Source: Oryzias latipes
Taxonomy: Eukaryota > Chordata > Actinopteri > Beloniformes > Adrianichthyidae
DNA length: 64,000 bases
Direction of reading: 5' to 3'
Assembly (NCBI RefSeq): GCF_002234675.1
Contig: NC_019859.2
Coordinates: forward strand, 28,763,973-28,827,972
Shown: positions 1 through 9,546 of the stretch, in pieces
Position numbering within the stretch: position 1 is the stretch's first letter
Layout: each line of letters opens with the position of its first letter
The notes under the pieces: model-generated
What the model saw: only the letters and a program-made list of their open reading frames with translations
Databases searched by the model: none
What the model was told of the DNA's origin: nothing
Program-made: the position numbers and the translations under genes

Positions 1-360
1 CCAAAGCAGGCAGAACTACACACTGCAGAGCCGAAGCAGGCAGAGCTACAGTCAGCAGAGCCGAAGCAGGCAGAGTTACACACTGCAGAGCCGAAGCAGG
101 CAGAGCTACAGTCTGCAGAGCCAAAGCAGGCAGAGTTACAGTCTGCAGAGCCGAAGCAGGCAGAGCTACAGTCTGCAGAGCCGAAGCAGGCAGAGCTACA
201 GTCTGCAGAGCCGAAGCAGGCAGAGCTACAGTCTGCAGAGCCAAAGCAGGCAGAGCTACAGTCTGCAGAGCCGAAGCAGGCAGAGCTACAGTCTGCAGAG
301 CCAAAGCAGGCAGAGCTCCAGTCTGCAGAGCCAAAGCAGGCAGAGCTACAGTCTGCAGGC
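1..360 (+). repeat. Coding 30-bp tandem repeat, 12 units in window
   Basis: Twelve consecutive 30-bp units fill positions 1-360, each translating to PKQAELQSAE or a one-residue variant (LHTAE in early units). The unit length is a multiple of three, so copy changes keep the frame. Variants are few and mostly silent (ccg/cca, gta/cta), which suggests recent homogenisation by unequal exchange or slippage. The array continues past the left edge, so its total copy number is unknown. It ends in the exon that splices at 371. Confidence 0.95.
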
Positions 361-3300
361 GAGGATGCAAGGTCAGCATCTCTTCCAAAGTGAAACCTTT
401 TTACACCAAATAAAATGAGTTTAAACCTTTTTCTCTGTCCATGAATCTGTTCCAGAGCACCGACTGAAGCCCCCATGAGCGTCCTCTACAGGGGTGAGTG
501 TGACCCTGACTCAGAGTCTGCAAAAGGAGTTTTTTCTGAAAGTGTGTCAGATGTCAGAAACATAAATAAAGGGAGACAGAGCTGTACATAAGTTCTTCAT
601 TCTCCTCAAACACAGGTCCAGAGGAGAGTAACCGCCAGCAGGCAGAGGAAGAGAGTATTTCACAGTCGGTAAACCGTGCTGAAGGAGGAGCATCCTCAAC
701 TGAAGCTCCCACCAGTGGACCTGCGCTGCAGCCTGAAGAGACCGCAGAACCAGGAGAGGCATGCAATGTGAGTGCTTTCTTTCCTTCATTACTTCTCTGC
801 TAAATGTGAGGAGTTACCAACCACCTCCACGATTTCTGAGAAGCTCTTCATTCAGCTCCTCATTCAGCTCTTCTATCCTCAAACCTGTCACTTCACCCAG
901 AGATGAATTGATGAAGATGAACTACAAAAACTGTTTCCTGGGAAAATGTGTGTGATTACACAACAGCTGAAGATGCAGAGGTTTGAGGAGGAACCAGAGA
1001 AAATGAAATGGTTGAAAAAGCAAACACCTCCATCTTTTTTCTTAATGCTAAAGAGCTCGTCTAGATGGAGCTGAACACTGTCAAAGCAGAAAATAATCTG
1101 CAAAACCCCATCATATGTGTAAAAGGTCATTAACAGTTATTTACAATTTTACACAAGATTCACCAAACTGTGAAGCAGCTTCACCTACTAAACTGTATTT
1201 TTAGACGTAAAGTCATGGACAGCAGAGAACTTCCTACCGCGATTTTAGGTATTGGTGGAGGTGCGTGCTTGTGTGGGGTTATTTTTTTTATTTGAAGGCT
1301 TTTATTTTATGTTATTAAGGAAGAAATGTGTTTTTGTTATGTGAAGAACTTTCTGATACTGACGTATAAAAAGTGCTTTATAAATATAAATTTAATAATG
1401 TAAAATTGATTTAAATTCATTAAACAAAATTTAAAAAGTCATGATGCCTGAAAATGATTGAAATTCATGACTCAGTGGCTGCGTTTGGACTGAGGCCCTC
1501 GTGTTCTTGTCTCATTCAGGGTGGACCTACAGGCGATCTTGCAGCGGCAAAGGCGGCGCCCAGCTCAGGCGGGGACTCGCACGGCGCCTGTGGATGCTCC
1601 GATGATGTTTCCGACTCCCAGCTCAACACCATTGTTTTCACGTGAGAAACACGCAGGGATGTGAGAGAGTGATTGAGGCGGGGCTTAAAATGCCGCAGCC
1701 TCAGTCACGTCTTCGCTTCACCACTGAATCTGTTAAAGCAGAGAAAGACGAAGAAGCTGCTCGAGGTTTTCTACGAAGGTCCCAGACGCTTTTCACCATC
1801 AAACTGTAACTCTTTGAGGATCAGGAATAAACAGTGCATAAATGTAAAGATGACTGAAAACAATTAAAATGTAACAACTCTTTACAGAACAAAGGTGGTG
1901 CCAATATTAGGTTGTATTTTTAAACAGCCATTCTATTATTCCTTATTATTAATATTGTTAAAGTTAAATACGGTGGTACTGAAGTGCAGATCACACCAAC
2001 ATATCACTCAATGCAAAAACCTATGAAAGATCACAATTAAGAAAAGCAAAACAAATAATAAACAAACATTAGGTTTTAGAAATCAAAACACAATTCCAAA
2101 AAAAAGATAACAATTTGAAAAGCAAAAATAATCAAGTTGAACTGTTAAAATGAAATGGTAAGTAACCGGAAAAGGCTGGTTCTTAGATGGCACACCACTG
2201 ATTGATTGGATGATGACATTAAATTTTTTAAGGTTGGATTTTTTCAAATGCATACTTATAGAAGTTTTATGATTAGTACAGAGTATATATAGTATTGCTT
2301 CATGCCAAATACCTTTCGGTTGAAGGGCTCAGGTGTGTTGATGCAGGAAAAGACATTCAGGCACATCCTCACAGCCCAGAACTGAAGATTCTCCTGAAGA
2401 TTTGAGCACAGAGCTGCTGCAGGTGAAGCTTCTGAACAGGCGGGCGTGGGTTTCTTGTGGAAAAAGGATTCCTCCCACAGATTTTAAAACTGTTTAAAGA
2501 AAAGCGTTGATTTGCATCCTTTCATTGAATGCTCAACGGCTGACTCCGCTGTTTTTCCTCCAGGGAGGAGCTGATGGAGGATGTAGACGCTGGGCCATCA
2601 GGCTGCCTGGAAGATGCCACAGAGCTGCTCTGTGGAATAATCAGCGAGCTCTCCTCTGCAAAGTTAGTTCCCATCATCCTTTACCTCTCAACCTGCTCTG
2701 CTCTGATCTTTCATCATCTTTGTCATGTGACTCTTTTTGTGTCCTTATTGACTGCTGGGGCTGACAGTAATGTAACACTTATGGGAGGAGCCAGTTACTG
2801 GCAGGTTAACCCTTGTGCTATCCTAGGCATTTTGACATTGGGAGTTGGGTCATCTAGACCCCACAAGACAGTGCGCTGAACCTTTTTTCTTCAATGATTT
2901 GTGATCTTCACTGGTGTCCATGGATTACATGAAATCTTTCCACCTTTATCCACCTTTGTCATGGTAGGAAGAACACATCAATGGTCATCTTGACCCCATA
3001 GTATAGCACAAGGGTTAATAGGAGAAAGCAGTTGAATTCCCTCTAACTCTTGTGCTATCTTGTGGGGTCCAGATGACCCCACCCTTACATTGACGTGTTC
3101 TCCCTACTATGACAAAGGTGGATAAAGGTGGAAAGATTTCATGTAATCAATGGACACCAGTGAAGATCACAAATCATTGAAGAAAAAAGGTTCAGCCCAC
3201 TGTGTAGTGGGTCTAGATGATCCCACTCTCAACATAGTGGGGTCATCTGGACCCCACAAGATAGCACAAGGGCTAAAGGACAGTAGAACAAAACAGTTGA

Positions 3301-3406
3301 ATGTTTGTCTTCCAGTCGAAGAGTCATGGCGGCTCACCGGGAGCTGCAGAACCTGCGACGCTTCAAAAGCAAAGCCTCAAGAAACTCCACCCACCGAGAG
3401 CGCTGA
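1..3406 (+). CDS. brme1: brme1-like meiotic recombination factor, 3' exons (5' end outside window)
   Basis: Candidate break repair meiotic recombinase recruitment factor 1 (human C19orf57), which with HSF2BP helps bring BRCA2, RAD51 and DMC1 to meiotic breaks. Six exons fit in phase: 1-371, 456-493, 616-767, 1520-1641, 2564-2662, 3316-3406. All five introns in the window are GT-AG and every junction keeps the frame. The first exon encodes at least 12 copies of PKQAELQSAE. The middle exons are acidic and low in complexity. The last two encode a helical C-terminus that includes ELLCGIISELSSANRRVMAA and ends STHRER. A short, conserved C-terminal helix is where I expect the HSF2BP-binding region of this family. 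The identity rests mostly on synteny: the gene is tail-to-tail with nanos3, as in human. The low-complexity body gives no independent domain. The last intron holds two piggyBac MITEs. The protein start lies upstream of the window. Confidence 0.62.
2806..3018. mobile_element. piggyBac-type MITE, copy 1
   Basis: The element is bounded by TTAA at 2806-2809 and 3015-3018. Just inside are inverted ends CCCTTGTGCTAT and ATAGCACAAGGG. TTAA targets with CCC-initial ends are typical of the piggyBac superfamily. It is about 210 bp, has no coding capacity, and lies in the last brme1 intron. Confidence 0.85.
3043..3276. mobile_element. piggyBac-type MITE, copy 2
   Basis: Same family as copy 1, in the same brme1 intron, but in the opposite internal orientation. 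The target sites have decayed to CTAA at both ends. The inverted ends (CTTGTGCTATCT and ATAGCACAAG) and the shared core with GGTGGATAAAGGTGGAAAG mark the family. Confidence 0.8.
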
Positions 3407-3486
3407 GGGCAAAGTTAAATGATGATTCTGTTTGTTTAGAAAAGGCAGTTTTTCTACAAATGTTTGGGTTCCTCTGATGTTCTCTG

Positions 3487-3492
3487 AATAAA
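3487..3492 (+). terminator. brme1 poly(A) signal AATAAA
   Basis: A canonical AATAAA lies about 80 bases after the TGA at 3404-3406. It is the first good signal after the stop and before the third MITE copy at 3693. Confidence 0.6.
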
Positions 3493-3692
3493 GTGTTTGC
3501 TTATTCTCAATGGTTTTTGGAGAATTAGACGTGTGGAAAGCTAAGGTGCTGAGGACACGCGTTCCTCCAGTGCAGACGATTTCAAACAAAAATCCATGCA
3601 GTTGTGCTGCAGTGAAGATGTGAGGAGGATCTTGAATGCGTGGACAGGAGAAGTGGTGGTGAGTGGGATGCTTTCTCATCTGACACGTTCTT

Positions 3693-3903
3693 TTAACCCT
3701 TGTGCTATCCTATGACCCCACCCTTACATTGAGATGTTCTCCCTACCATGACAAAGGTGGATAAAGGTGGAAAGATTTCATGTAATCCATGGACACCAGT
3801 GAAGATCACAAATCAATGAAGAAAAAAGGTTCAGAGCACTGTCTAGTGGGTCTAGATGACCCCACTCCCAATGTTAAAGTGCCTAGGATAGCACAAGGGT
3901 TAA
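3693..3903. mobile_element. piggyBac-type MITE, copy 3
   Basis: TTAA at 3693-3696 and 3900-3903, with CCCTTGTGCTATCC and GGATAGCACAAGGG ends and the same core as copies 1 and 2. It sits downstream of brme1. Confidence 0.85.
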
Positions 3904-4319
3904 ACAGGATCCTCAAATAGAAAACAATAAGACACAGGATTTTAAAAAGTTTTTTTTATTAGCCAATTACTTTAAAAGCCACAGAAAAATCTAATTGATC
4001 ACAATGCATAATGTAATGAAAGTGTTTAGTTTCACGGTTTACCTTATTTGGATCAGTCTTTCCTGATCACAATCCTCTAAGTGACACCAGTTCTGCGGTT
4101 GATTACCTGGTCCAGGTGTGTCCAGACAGTTAGAACATGCCAGAGCAAGGTTTGTTGGAAAACAAGCAGGGAGGCAGAACTCAGTGTCCCCCCCTGAGCT
4201 AAACCCCAGATAACTCAAACCTTCATGTCCATTCACGGCTCAGATATAATCTGATGGAACCTTTTTTTTGTACTTGGTCCAAACTGGACGTTTATGAGAA
4301 TCTTTTGTCAATAACATAA
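3904..4319. other. Intergenic, no gene seen
   Basis: AT-rich spacer between brme1 and nanos3. Short open frames on the minus strand have no recognisable domain, and I see no splice-supported exon. Confidence 0.5.
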
Positions 4320-4450
4320 CATGGTGGTGTAGTGGTTAGCACTCTCACCTGTCAGGAAGAAGGTGCTGGCTCAAATCCCAGCCAGGTCCTTTCTGCATGG
4401 AGTTAGCATATTCTCCTTGTTCATTTGTGGGTTTGTCAGGAATGTCAGGA
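4320..4450 (+). mobile_element. tRNA-headed SINE-like repeat, 5' part
   Basis: Starts with a tRNA-like head (GGTGTAGTGGTTAGCACTCT, then CTCAAATCCCAGCC) followed by a body reading TTTCTGCATGGAGTTAGCAT. The same body recurs at 33175-33680 and in decayed form near 54600. It is a common fish dispersed repeat. This copy is truncated after about 130 bp. Confidence 0.6.
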
Positions 4451-5054
4451 CAATTAATAAGTACGGATGATTTAAAGTCCCACTTTGATGAAAATTGTGT
4501 TTAACGTTCTTTTGGCATTTTTCTCATGATGGAGGATACGTTTAAAGAAAATGAAGATTAAAATCACCTTTTTTAGACGGAGTTTTAGGGCCACCAAAGA
4601 GAGATTTTAAGTCGTAGATTTATGAGGAAAAACTCGTAATTTTAAGAGATCAAAGTTGAAGTGAGCATACAGAGCAGCAAGTGAACGCCGCGCAGCAGCA
4701 GAGCAGACCGACTAAACTCAAACAGGTGAGCTGAATGTTTATTAATAACGTCAACAATGTTTGAAAGCTCAGTTGTTTGATTTACGATTTATTAGTTCAT
4801 TTATTAATTCATTGATTGGTGGCTTGCAGGATCTCTGCAGCTAGGGATGAAGTATCCTTGCAACTGTCCACTTCAATCCTTTCTTCGTCCATGAAACCAA
4901 AATCTCTACGTTTGTGTGGCGCTTCCGTGTGAGGAGGAGCACTTTTTGGTATTTTCAACGTTCTTATGCTATTATAACAGACTATTTTCATTCATCTTTT
5001 TTGCTTTATGTTGAAACGGGACATGGATCTGGAGGAGGGGGCGTATACAGTTAT

Positions 5055-5412
5055 AATAATAATAATAATGGGTTGGATTTATCTGTGCTTTTCCGGACGC
5101 TCAAAGTGCTTACAGTGTCACCATTATTCCTTTACTCCTCATTCATTCTTGGTAATGGGAACTACTGATGTAGCCACAGCTGCCCTGGGGCAGACTGATG
5201 GAGGCGTGGCTGCCAGTTCGCGCCTACGGCCATTCTGACCATCAGCAGGACCATTTATACACATTCTCACACCAGTTGGCCATGCTGGAGGCAAGGAGGG
5301 TGGGGTGTCTTGCCCAAGGGCGCGGTGATGGTTGGCTGGGGGGGGCGGGAATTGAGCCGCTTACCCTTTGATCATTGGACGACCTGCTCAACCGCCTGGC
5401 CACTGCCGCCCG
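5055..5412 (-). mobile_element. tRNA-derived SINE with (ATT)n tail
   Basis: Read on the minus strand it has a tRNA-like head (GTGGCCAGGCGGTTGAGCAG), the fish SINE motif CCCTTGGGCAAGACAC, a GTAAGCACTTTGAGCG segment, and a short ATT microsatellite tail near 5055. The order head-body-tail fits a complete copy, but I cannot name the family. The same CTTGGGCAAGACAC motif occurs in the SINE at 51716. Confidence 0.7.
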
Positions 5413-5596
5413 TTGGTCTTCTGTGCATGACAGGTTGATGACGTGATGAGACAAATGCATTTGTGGGTATGGTTTTTATGTAAAATGAATGTAATATGTA
5501 AGCTCCCCTGGCATATCTGAAGTTTACTTTGCAAAATTGTGTTTTGTATTGTACGTACGTTTTGTACGATAAAGTTAAAAAAATGTGAATGAAAAG

Positions 5597-6353
5597 AAAG
5601 TGGTTATCCCAGGAAAACAAAGTACATTATTTCAAACGAACGGTGTTTCACTACCTCGTAGTATGTCTTATGGAAACATGTTTGTTGAAGATATTGCATG
5701 GAAGGTTTGGCAAACACCCAATAAATTCTTAATCACCAATAAGGTTAAGGAAGTTTTTTTTAAAATTATCCACAAAATGTACCCAGCTAAAATGTTCATT
5801 CAAAACAGATTTAGATTTAACATTGATACTCTGTAGTTTCTGCTGTAAATACCCTGAAACAATCATCCATCTTTTCTGGTATTGTCCTAAAGTTCAAGTT
5901 TTTTGGCATTAGATTTGTGATTTCATTAATGATACAATTGATTTTTGTTTTATTCTGGTAAGGTATCTTGGTGGGTCTAATATAAAAAATATACAAAAGG
6001 GACTCTGGTTTACTTTTAAATCTCTTACTCATTTTGGCCAAATTTCATATTCATAAATGTAAATTCTCTGGTCGAAACCCCTGTTTCATTGTATTCTTTT
6101 CTGAGTTAAATCAGTATATCAATAGTATTCGAAATTCAAAGAAGCAAAAAGCAATCAAAACATTGTCTGTATGTGATAGATTCAACATGTTCTCGTAGAG
6201 TTTAACCCCCTGGCTTATTTCTATATCTATTCTAGTTTTTGTGTTATTTTCTACATATGGGTATTTAATATTTGCAGTTATGTTTTTATTGCATACCTGA
6301 AAGTGCTTCCTTGTAAAATGGCAAAAGGTGCAAAAAAGTTTATAAAAAAATAC
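5597..6353 (+). mobile_element. 5'-truncated L1/Tx1-like LINE (ORF2 C-terminus)
   Basis: Encodes the C-terminal part of an L1-type ORF2 with the cysteine/histidine motif seen as CSFCCKYPETIIHLFWYCP, in two frames. It ends in an A-rich tail (TTTATAAAAAAATAC). It is flanked by a perfect 14-bp target duplication, ATGTGAATGAAAAG, at 5583-5596 and 6354-6367, so both borders are exact. The intact duplication suggests a fairly young insertion, although the frame is already broken. Confidence 0.85.
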
Positions 6354-6891
6354 ATGTGAATGAAAAGGAAAATAAATTGGCTGTCCTCTACACCCAAACC
6401 CGTCTCTGAGCTTCTTATTTTATCCGCTTTAACCCCGGAAAGTCAGCTCCACTGAAAATAATCTAATTTTGAGTCGTCAAAAGGCTCAGAATCCTTGTTT
6501 TTTTAAACCTATCCGGAAATAAGCTTCACAAAAAGTTCCACATATTTCATCTTTCAAGCATGGATCCGATTTTCCTCATTATTTTATGGCTTTTTTTCCG
6601 TAAATTACGAGTTTTTATCTCGTATATATAATTTAGCAGGAAAAAAATCGTAAATTTACGACTTCAAATCTCGTAGTTAACATTTGTGGCTTTTTTCCCC
6701 ACAAATTTACGACTTAAAATCATAATTTGAAAAAAAAGTCTGTAAACTGGCCCTAAAACTCCGTCGTACAGTTTAACCTAATCTGCAAAGATTATCAGGC
6801 ATCTTTGTTTTGCACTAATATTTTTAAAATAAAAAGACTACCAAAGGTGTCAAATGCAAAAATATTAATTTTGCAACCAAAGACAACCTGG

Positions 6892-6897
6892 TTTTAA
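6892..6897 (-). terminator. Possible nanos3 poly(A) signal ATTAAA
   Basis: The minus strand reads ATTAAA about 100 bases after the stop. The region is AT-rich, so the assignment is weak. Confidence 0.3.
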
Positions 6898-6973
6898 TGT
6901 TTTGAAAATATTAATTTTACAACAGCACACCATGCAAATTAGGTTAAAAATAATTCAAAACAAACCACACACA

Positions 6974-6981
6974 TATTTACA
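6974..6981 (-). promoter_or_regulatory. Pumilio response element in nanos3 3'UTR
   Basis: On the minus strand the sequence TGTAAATA matches the Pumilio consensus UGUANAUA. It lies 15 bases after the nanos3 stop codon. Autoregulation of germ-plasm mRNAs through such sites is known, but function here is inference from one motif. Confidence 0.45.
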
Positions 6982-6996
6982 ATGGATTGAGTCTTT

Positions 6997-7602
6997 TCAA
7001 CGCCTAGACTTCACATAAACTGAAGAATAAGTTCTGTCCACCTTCGGACAAAAGCGCTTGGTGTGCGCTTTGGCCCCCGTGGCCCCGCACAGCGGGCACA
7101 CGTACTGCCGCAGGTAGGGACACAACACATCTCCTTTCTGGTTCTTCAGCCAGTGGGAGCGGTACACCATCTCGGACTCCCCGTTGTGTCTGCAGAAACT
7201 GCAGACCATGGGTCCATCAGGGGAAGAGGGGGTTTCCGGTTGATCCAGACGACCTCTCCCGGTGTCCTTTGAGTCCCTGGACCTGGATTTTGGCGGCTCC
7301 GGCGGCGGCACTTCAAAGCTACCTGGGAGATGGGGGGCCCTGGGGCTCCGGAGCGGGGGTGCACGAAGGAGGTCTGTGCCCGCTGGGGCACTCTGCAGCG
7401 CAGCATTGCTGCGCATGTCTCTGTTCAAGTCATATTTGCTTGAACGATGGCCCCCGCACTCCAGGTAGGACTCGGTGGGGGGGTTGCGACCCAGGATTTC
7501 CTTTACTGTGTCCGACAGGCCCATGTAGTCCTTCCACAGATGAAAGCGCGAGCTGCTTGGCTCCATGATCAGATGAAGAAGTCCAGACTCCACGTCTGAC
7601 AT
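6997..7602 (-). CDS. nanos3: Nanos3, germ-cell RNA-binding protein, single exon
   Basis: Nanos proteins act with Pumilio and recruit the CCR4-NOT deadenylase to repress mRNAs in primordial germ cells. The C-terminus has the complete double CCHC finger: C-x2-C-x12-H-x10-C (CSFC...H...C) and C-x2-C-x7-H-x4-C (CPLC...H...C), followed by a short basic tail. Near the N-terminus, [18 protein letters not shown] matches the NOT1-interacting motif. I chose the ATG at 7602 (MSDVESG, 201 aa). The same frame has an earlier ATG at 7710 (237 aa) and a later one at 7566 (MEPSSS), and the later start would also keep the NOT1 motif. The middle is proline- and arginine-rich and disordered. Nanos3 rather than nanos1/2 is inferred from tail-to-tail synteny with brme1. 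Confidence 0.9.
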   Translation of the reverse strand: MSDVESGLLHLIMEPSSSRFHLWKDYMGLSDTVKEILGRNPPTESYLECGGHRSSKYDLNRDMRSNAALQSAPAGTDLLRAPPLRSPRAPHLPGSFEVPPPEPPKSRSRDSKDTGRGRLDQPETPSSPDGPMVCSFCRHNGESEMVYRSHWLKNQKGDVLCPYLRQYVCPLCGATGAKAHTKRFCPKVDRTYSSVYVKSRR

Positions 7603-7803
7603 GCTTAGCGCACCTCTGAGGTTCCGCGCACGAACACGCCCACGCACATCTGATTGGTAATTAGATACAAGCAGTGTTTTGATGACACTCGGCAGCAGAG
7701 CGGCAGCCAATCAGACGCGCGCGTGCACAGCGCGTGCGGCCATCATCTCAACCTATAATGAACAGGTGAAGCGTGACGGAGGCGCGTGCCCCCTGTGAAG
7801 GAT

Positions 7804-7882
7804 TCAGATATGTTCCAGGTTCAGTGAAATCGGCCCTTTGATCCGAATCTTAACCTCCGTCGTGAGGAACTCCAGCAGGTTT
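7804..7882 (-). CDS. Candidate terminal exon of an unidentified gene upstream of nanos3
   Basis: On the minus strand a strong acceptor (a long T/C tract ending TCTGCAG) is followed by an open frame of 26 codons that starts NLLEFLTTEVKIRIKG and stops at 7804-7806. The stop is 200 bp before the nanos3 start, on the same strand. I do not recognise the peptide. No matching upstream exon was found between 7.9 and 9.7 kb, so it may be chance or the last exon of a gene broken up by the transposon nest. Confidence 0.25.
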
Positions 7883-9042
7883 CTGCAGACACGGAGAAAA
7901 ACAAGAAAAAAAGGCATTTTTGGAGACAAACCAATCCAATGTGTGTTGACAGAAGCACAGCCTCATGTCCTTTGGTGGCTTGCACGTGCTCATGAAAAAA
8001 GGAAAACAAAAACTTTCCTCTAATTAGAAGAAACAGAATTTCAAATACAGAACCGGCTTTAAGTCTTCACTCATCCACAGAGTTCAGCAGAACCATCACT
8101 CAAAATGGTAAAACTGTTTTTTAGTTGATAAAACCTCAAGTAAACATACTTATTTTTATATGGTGTAGTCTCTGAACCAGTAGATGCAAAATCTTTATTT
8201 TATCCTGCTGTTCTGTCTGCATTCTGGCATTTTCTTATGGAAAAAACTCCAAAGTGTCAACGTTTTTCTGCATCCTCTTTCTAATCTATTCACAGCAGGC
8301 ATATATGACACGTTTTCAAGAAAGCACAAAACGCACATTCTTGAACACGTTTAGCCCATGGTGTTCACAGTGGGAAAGCAGGGAGAGGCATCTGCTTTTT
8401 TTCCGCAACTATTTACTAGTGCATGTGCGGCACCTATACAGTTAGAATAGGCTTGGTGTGAAATCTCAAAGCAGTCCAAATCTTGTCAATCTTGCTCCAG
8501 GCTTTTTCTGTCACAGCTCTATTCCAATAAGTGAAAGACTTGGTGTCATAGGATTCCGGCTGGGTACAAAAAGCGACTCCAACCAAATGTCCCTGCTTGG
8601 TCCAAGTTTTGTAGTTGTAGCCAAACGTTTTGGGCTGTATTGTTACATTATCCTGCCTTTCTGTGCACAGCTGTGCATTAATGTAAAATACTAATGGATT
8701 CGATGTAAAGTTTGCAGATAAAAAACCCCGTTTGACGTAATGGAAATCTTGAAAACAATTCTGATACCCAAGTTTCCAAGATGAGGTCAGACATGACCTT
8801 CCAAAACGTCGGAGAGCAGAGAAAAGTAAATAATGATAATGGTGTGGCGGGCTGATAAATGTTTTAACTCACGTTTTCGTATTGTTTAATTGTTTTGCTA
8901 ACACATACCGGTAGTTAGTGCGTTCAGCATTTTCCGGTTTATGCCAGATAAAAACTGCTGTTACTCTGTCATAGCAATTCAGGTACCGTAGTCTTTTTCA
9001 ACAATGAGTTTGCCTTAAAATCTTGTATTGACATAAAATATG
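7883..9042. other. Upstream flank of nanos3, no gene seen
   Basis: AT-rich sequence with many short open frames and no recognised domain, clear repeat or RNA gene. Confidence 0.5.
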
Positions 9043-9262
9043 GAGAACCAAAACTGCCAAATACAAATAGGAAATACATATTTCCATTTATAAATGACAA
9101 ACAAAATAAATGTACTAATTTTAAAAGTATGAATATACAAAACAATAGATAAAGAAGTGCATAAATGCTTGTATTTCCAGTTATACACAAATTATTGTTC
9201 ACATTTATTATTTATAAATGGGTACATTTATTTCTTATTTGTATTTTGCAGTTTTGGTTCTA
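9043..9262. repeat. Foldback (hairpin) repeat
   Basis: Arms 9043-9097 and 9209-9262 are near-perfect inverted repeats: GAGAACCAAAACTGC begins the left arm and GCAGTTTTGGTTCT ends the right. This is a typical foldback MITE shape. There is no coding capacity. Confidence 0.7.
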
Positions 9263-9376
9263 CATAATGATGTTTTGCACAGTTCTTCCTCAGCCTACAG
9301 TTTCTTCTGCTCTCCTCACGTCACAACATTCTTTAGTGTCTATGAAGTCTCATTCATCCAGGTTGATTCCATCATA

Positions 9377-9546
9377 GTAGTACGTTTAGGGGCTGTCATC
9401 TGGACTTAGTTTTTAAAGTTAGAAGATGTTTCACCTCTTATCCAATTGGCTACAAAAAAGAATTGACAAAGCCTCTTGGATAAGAGGTGAAACGTTTTCT
9501 AACTTTAAAAACTAAGTCCAGATGACAGCCCCTAAACCTACTACAA
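9377..9546. repeat. Foldback repeat with about 48-bp arms
   Basis: The left arm contains TTTAGGGGCTGTCATCTGGA and the right arm its reverse complement. The match runs on through AGTTTTTAAAGTTAGAA on one side and TTCTAACTTTAAAAACT on the other, with a further GGATAAGAGGTGAAAC match inside. The loop is about 50 bp. RNA from it would form a long hairpin. Confidence 0.75.

Larger units (their letters stand above)
4576..6765. mobile_element. DNA transposon with 18-bp perfect TIRs, carrying a SINE and a LINE
   Basis: GACGGAGTTTTAGGGCCA at 4576-4593 is matched perfectly in reverse complement at 6748-6765. Subterminal sequence on both sides is rich in CGTAAATTTACGA-type short palindromes. No clear target duplication and no transposase frame are seen, so the superfamily is open. 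Removing the nested SINE (about 5055-5412) and LINE (5597-6353) leaves roughly 1.1 kb. Confidence 0.7.

Noticed and set aside
1-360. CRISPR-like or satellite array
   Set aside because: Units are contiguous without spacers, keep the reading frame and splice into downstream exons; eukaryotic coding minisatellite.
1454-1867. Short plus-strand frames overlapping brme1 exon 4 and its intron
   Set aside because: The frame that splices in phase is the exon 1520-1641; the rest is intron.
4325-4385. Possible tRNA gene (also near 33180 and 51720)
   Set aside because: B-box-like heads occur, but the cloverleaf acceptor stems do not pair and the sequences run into SINE bodies.
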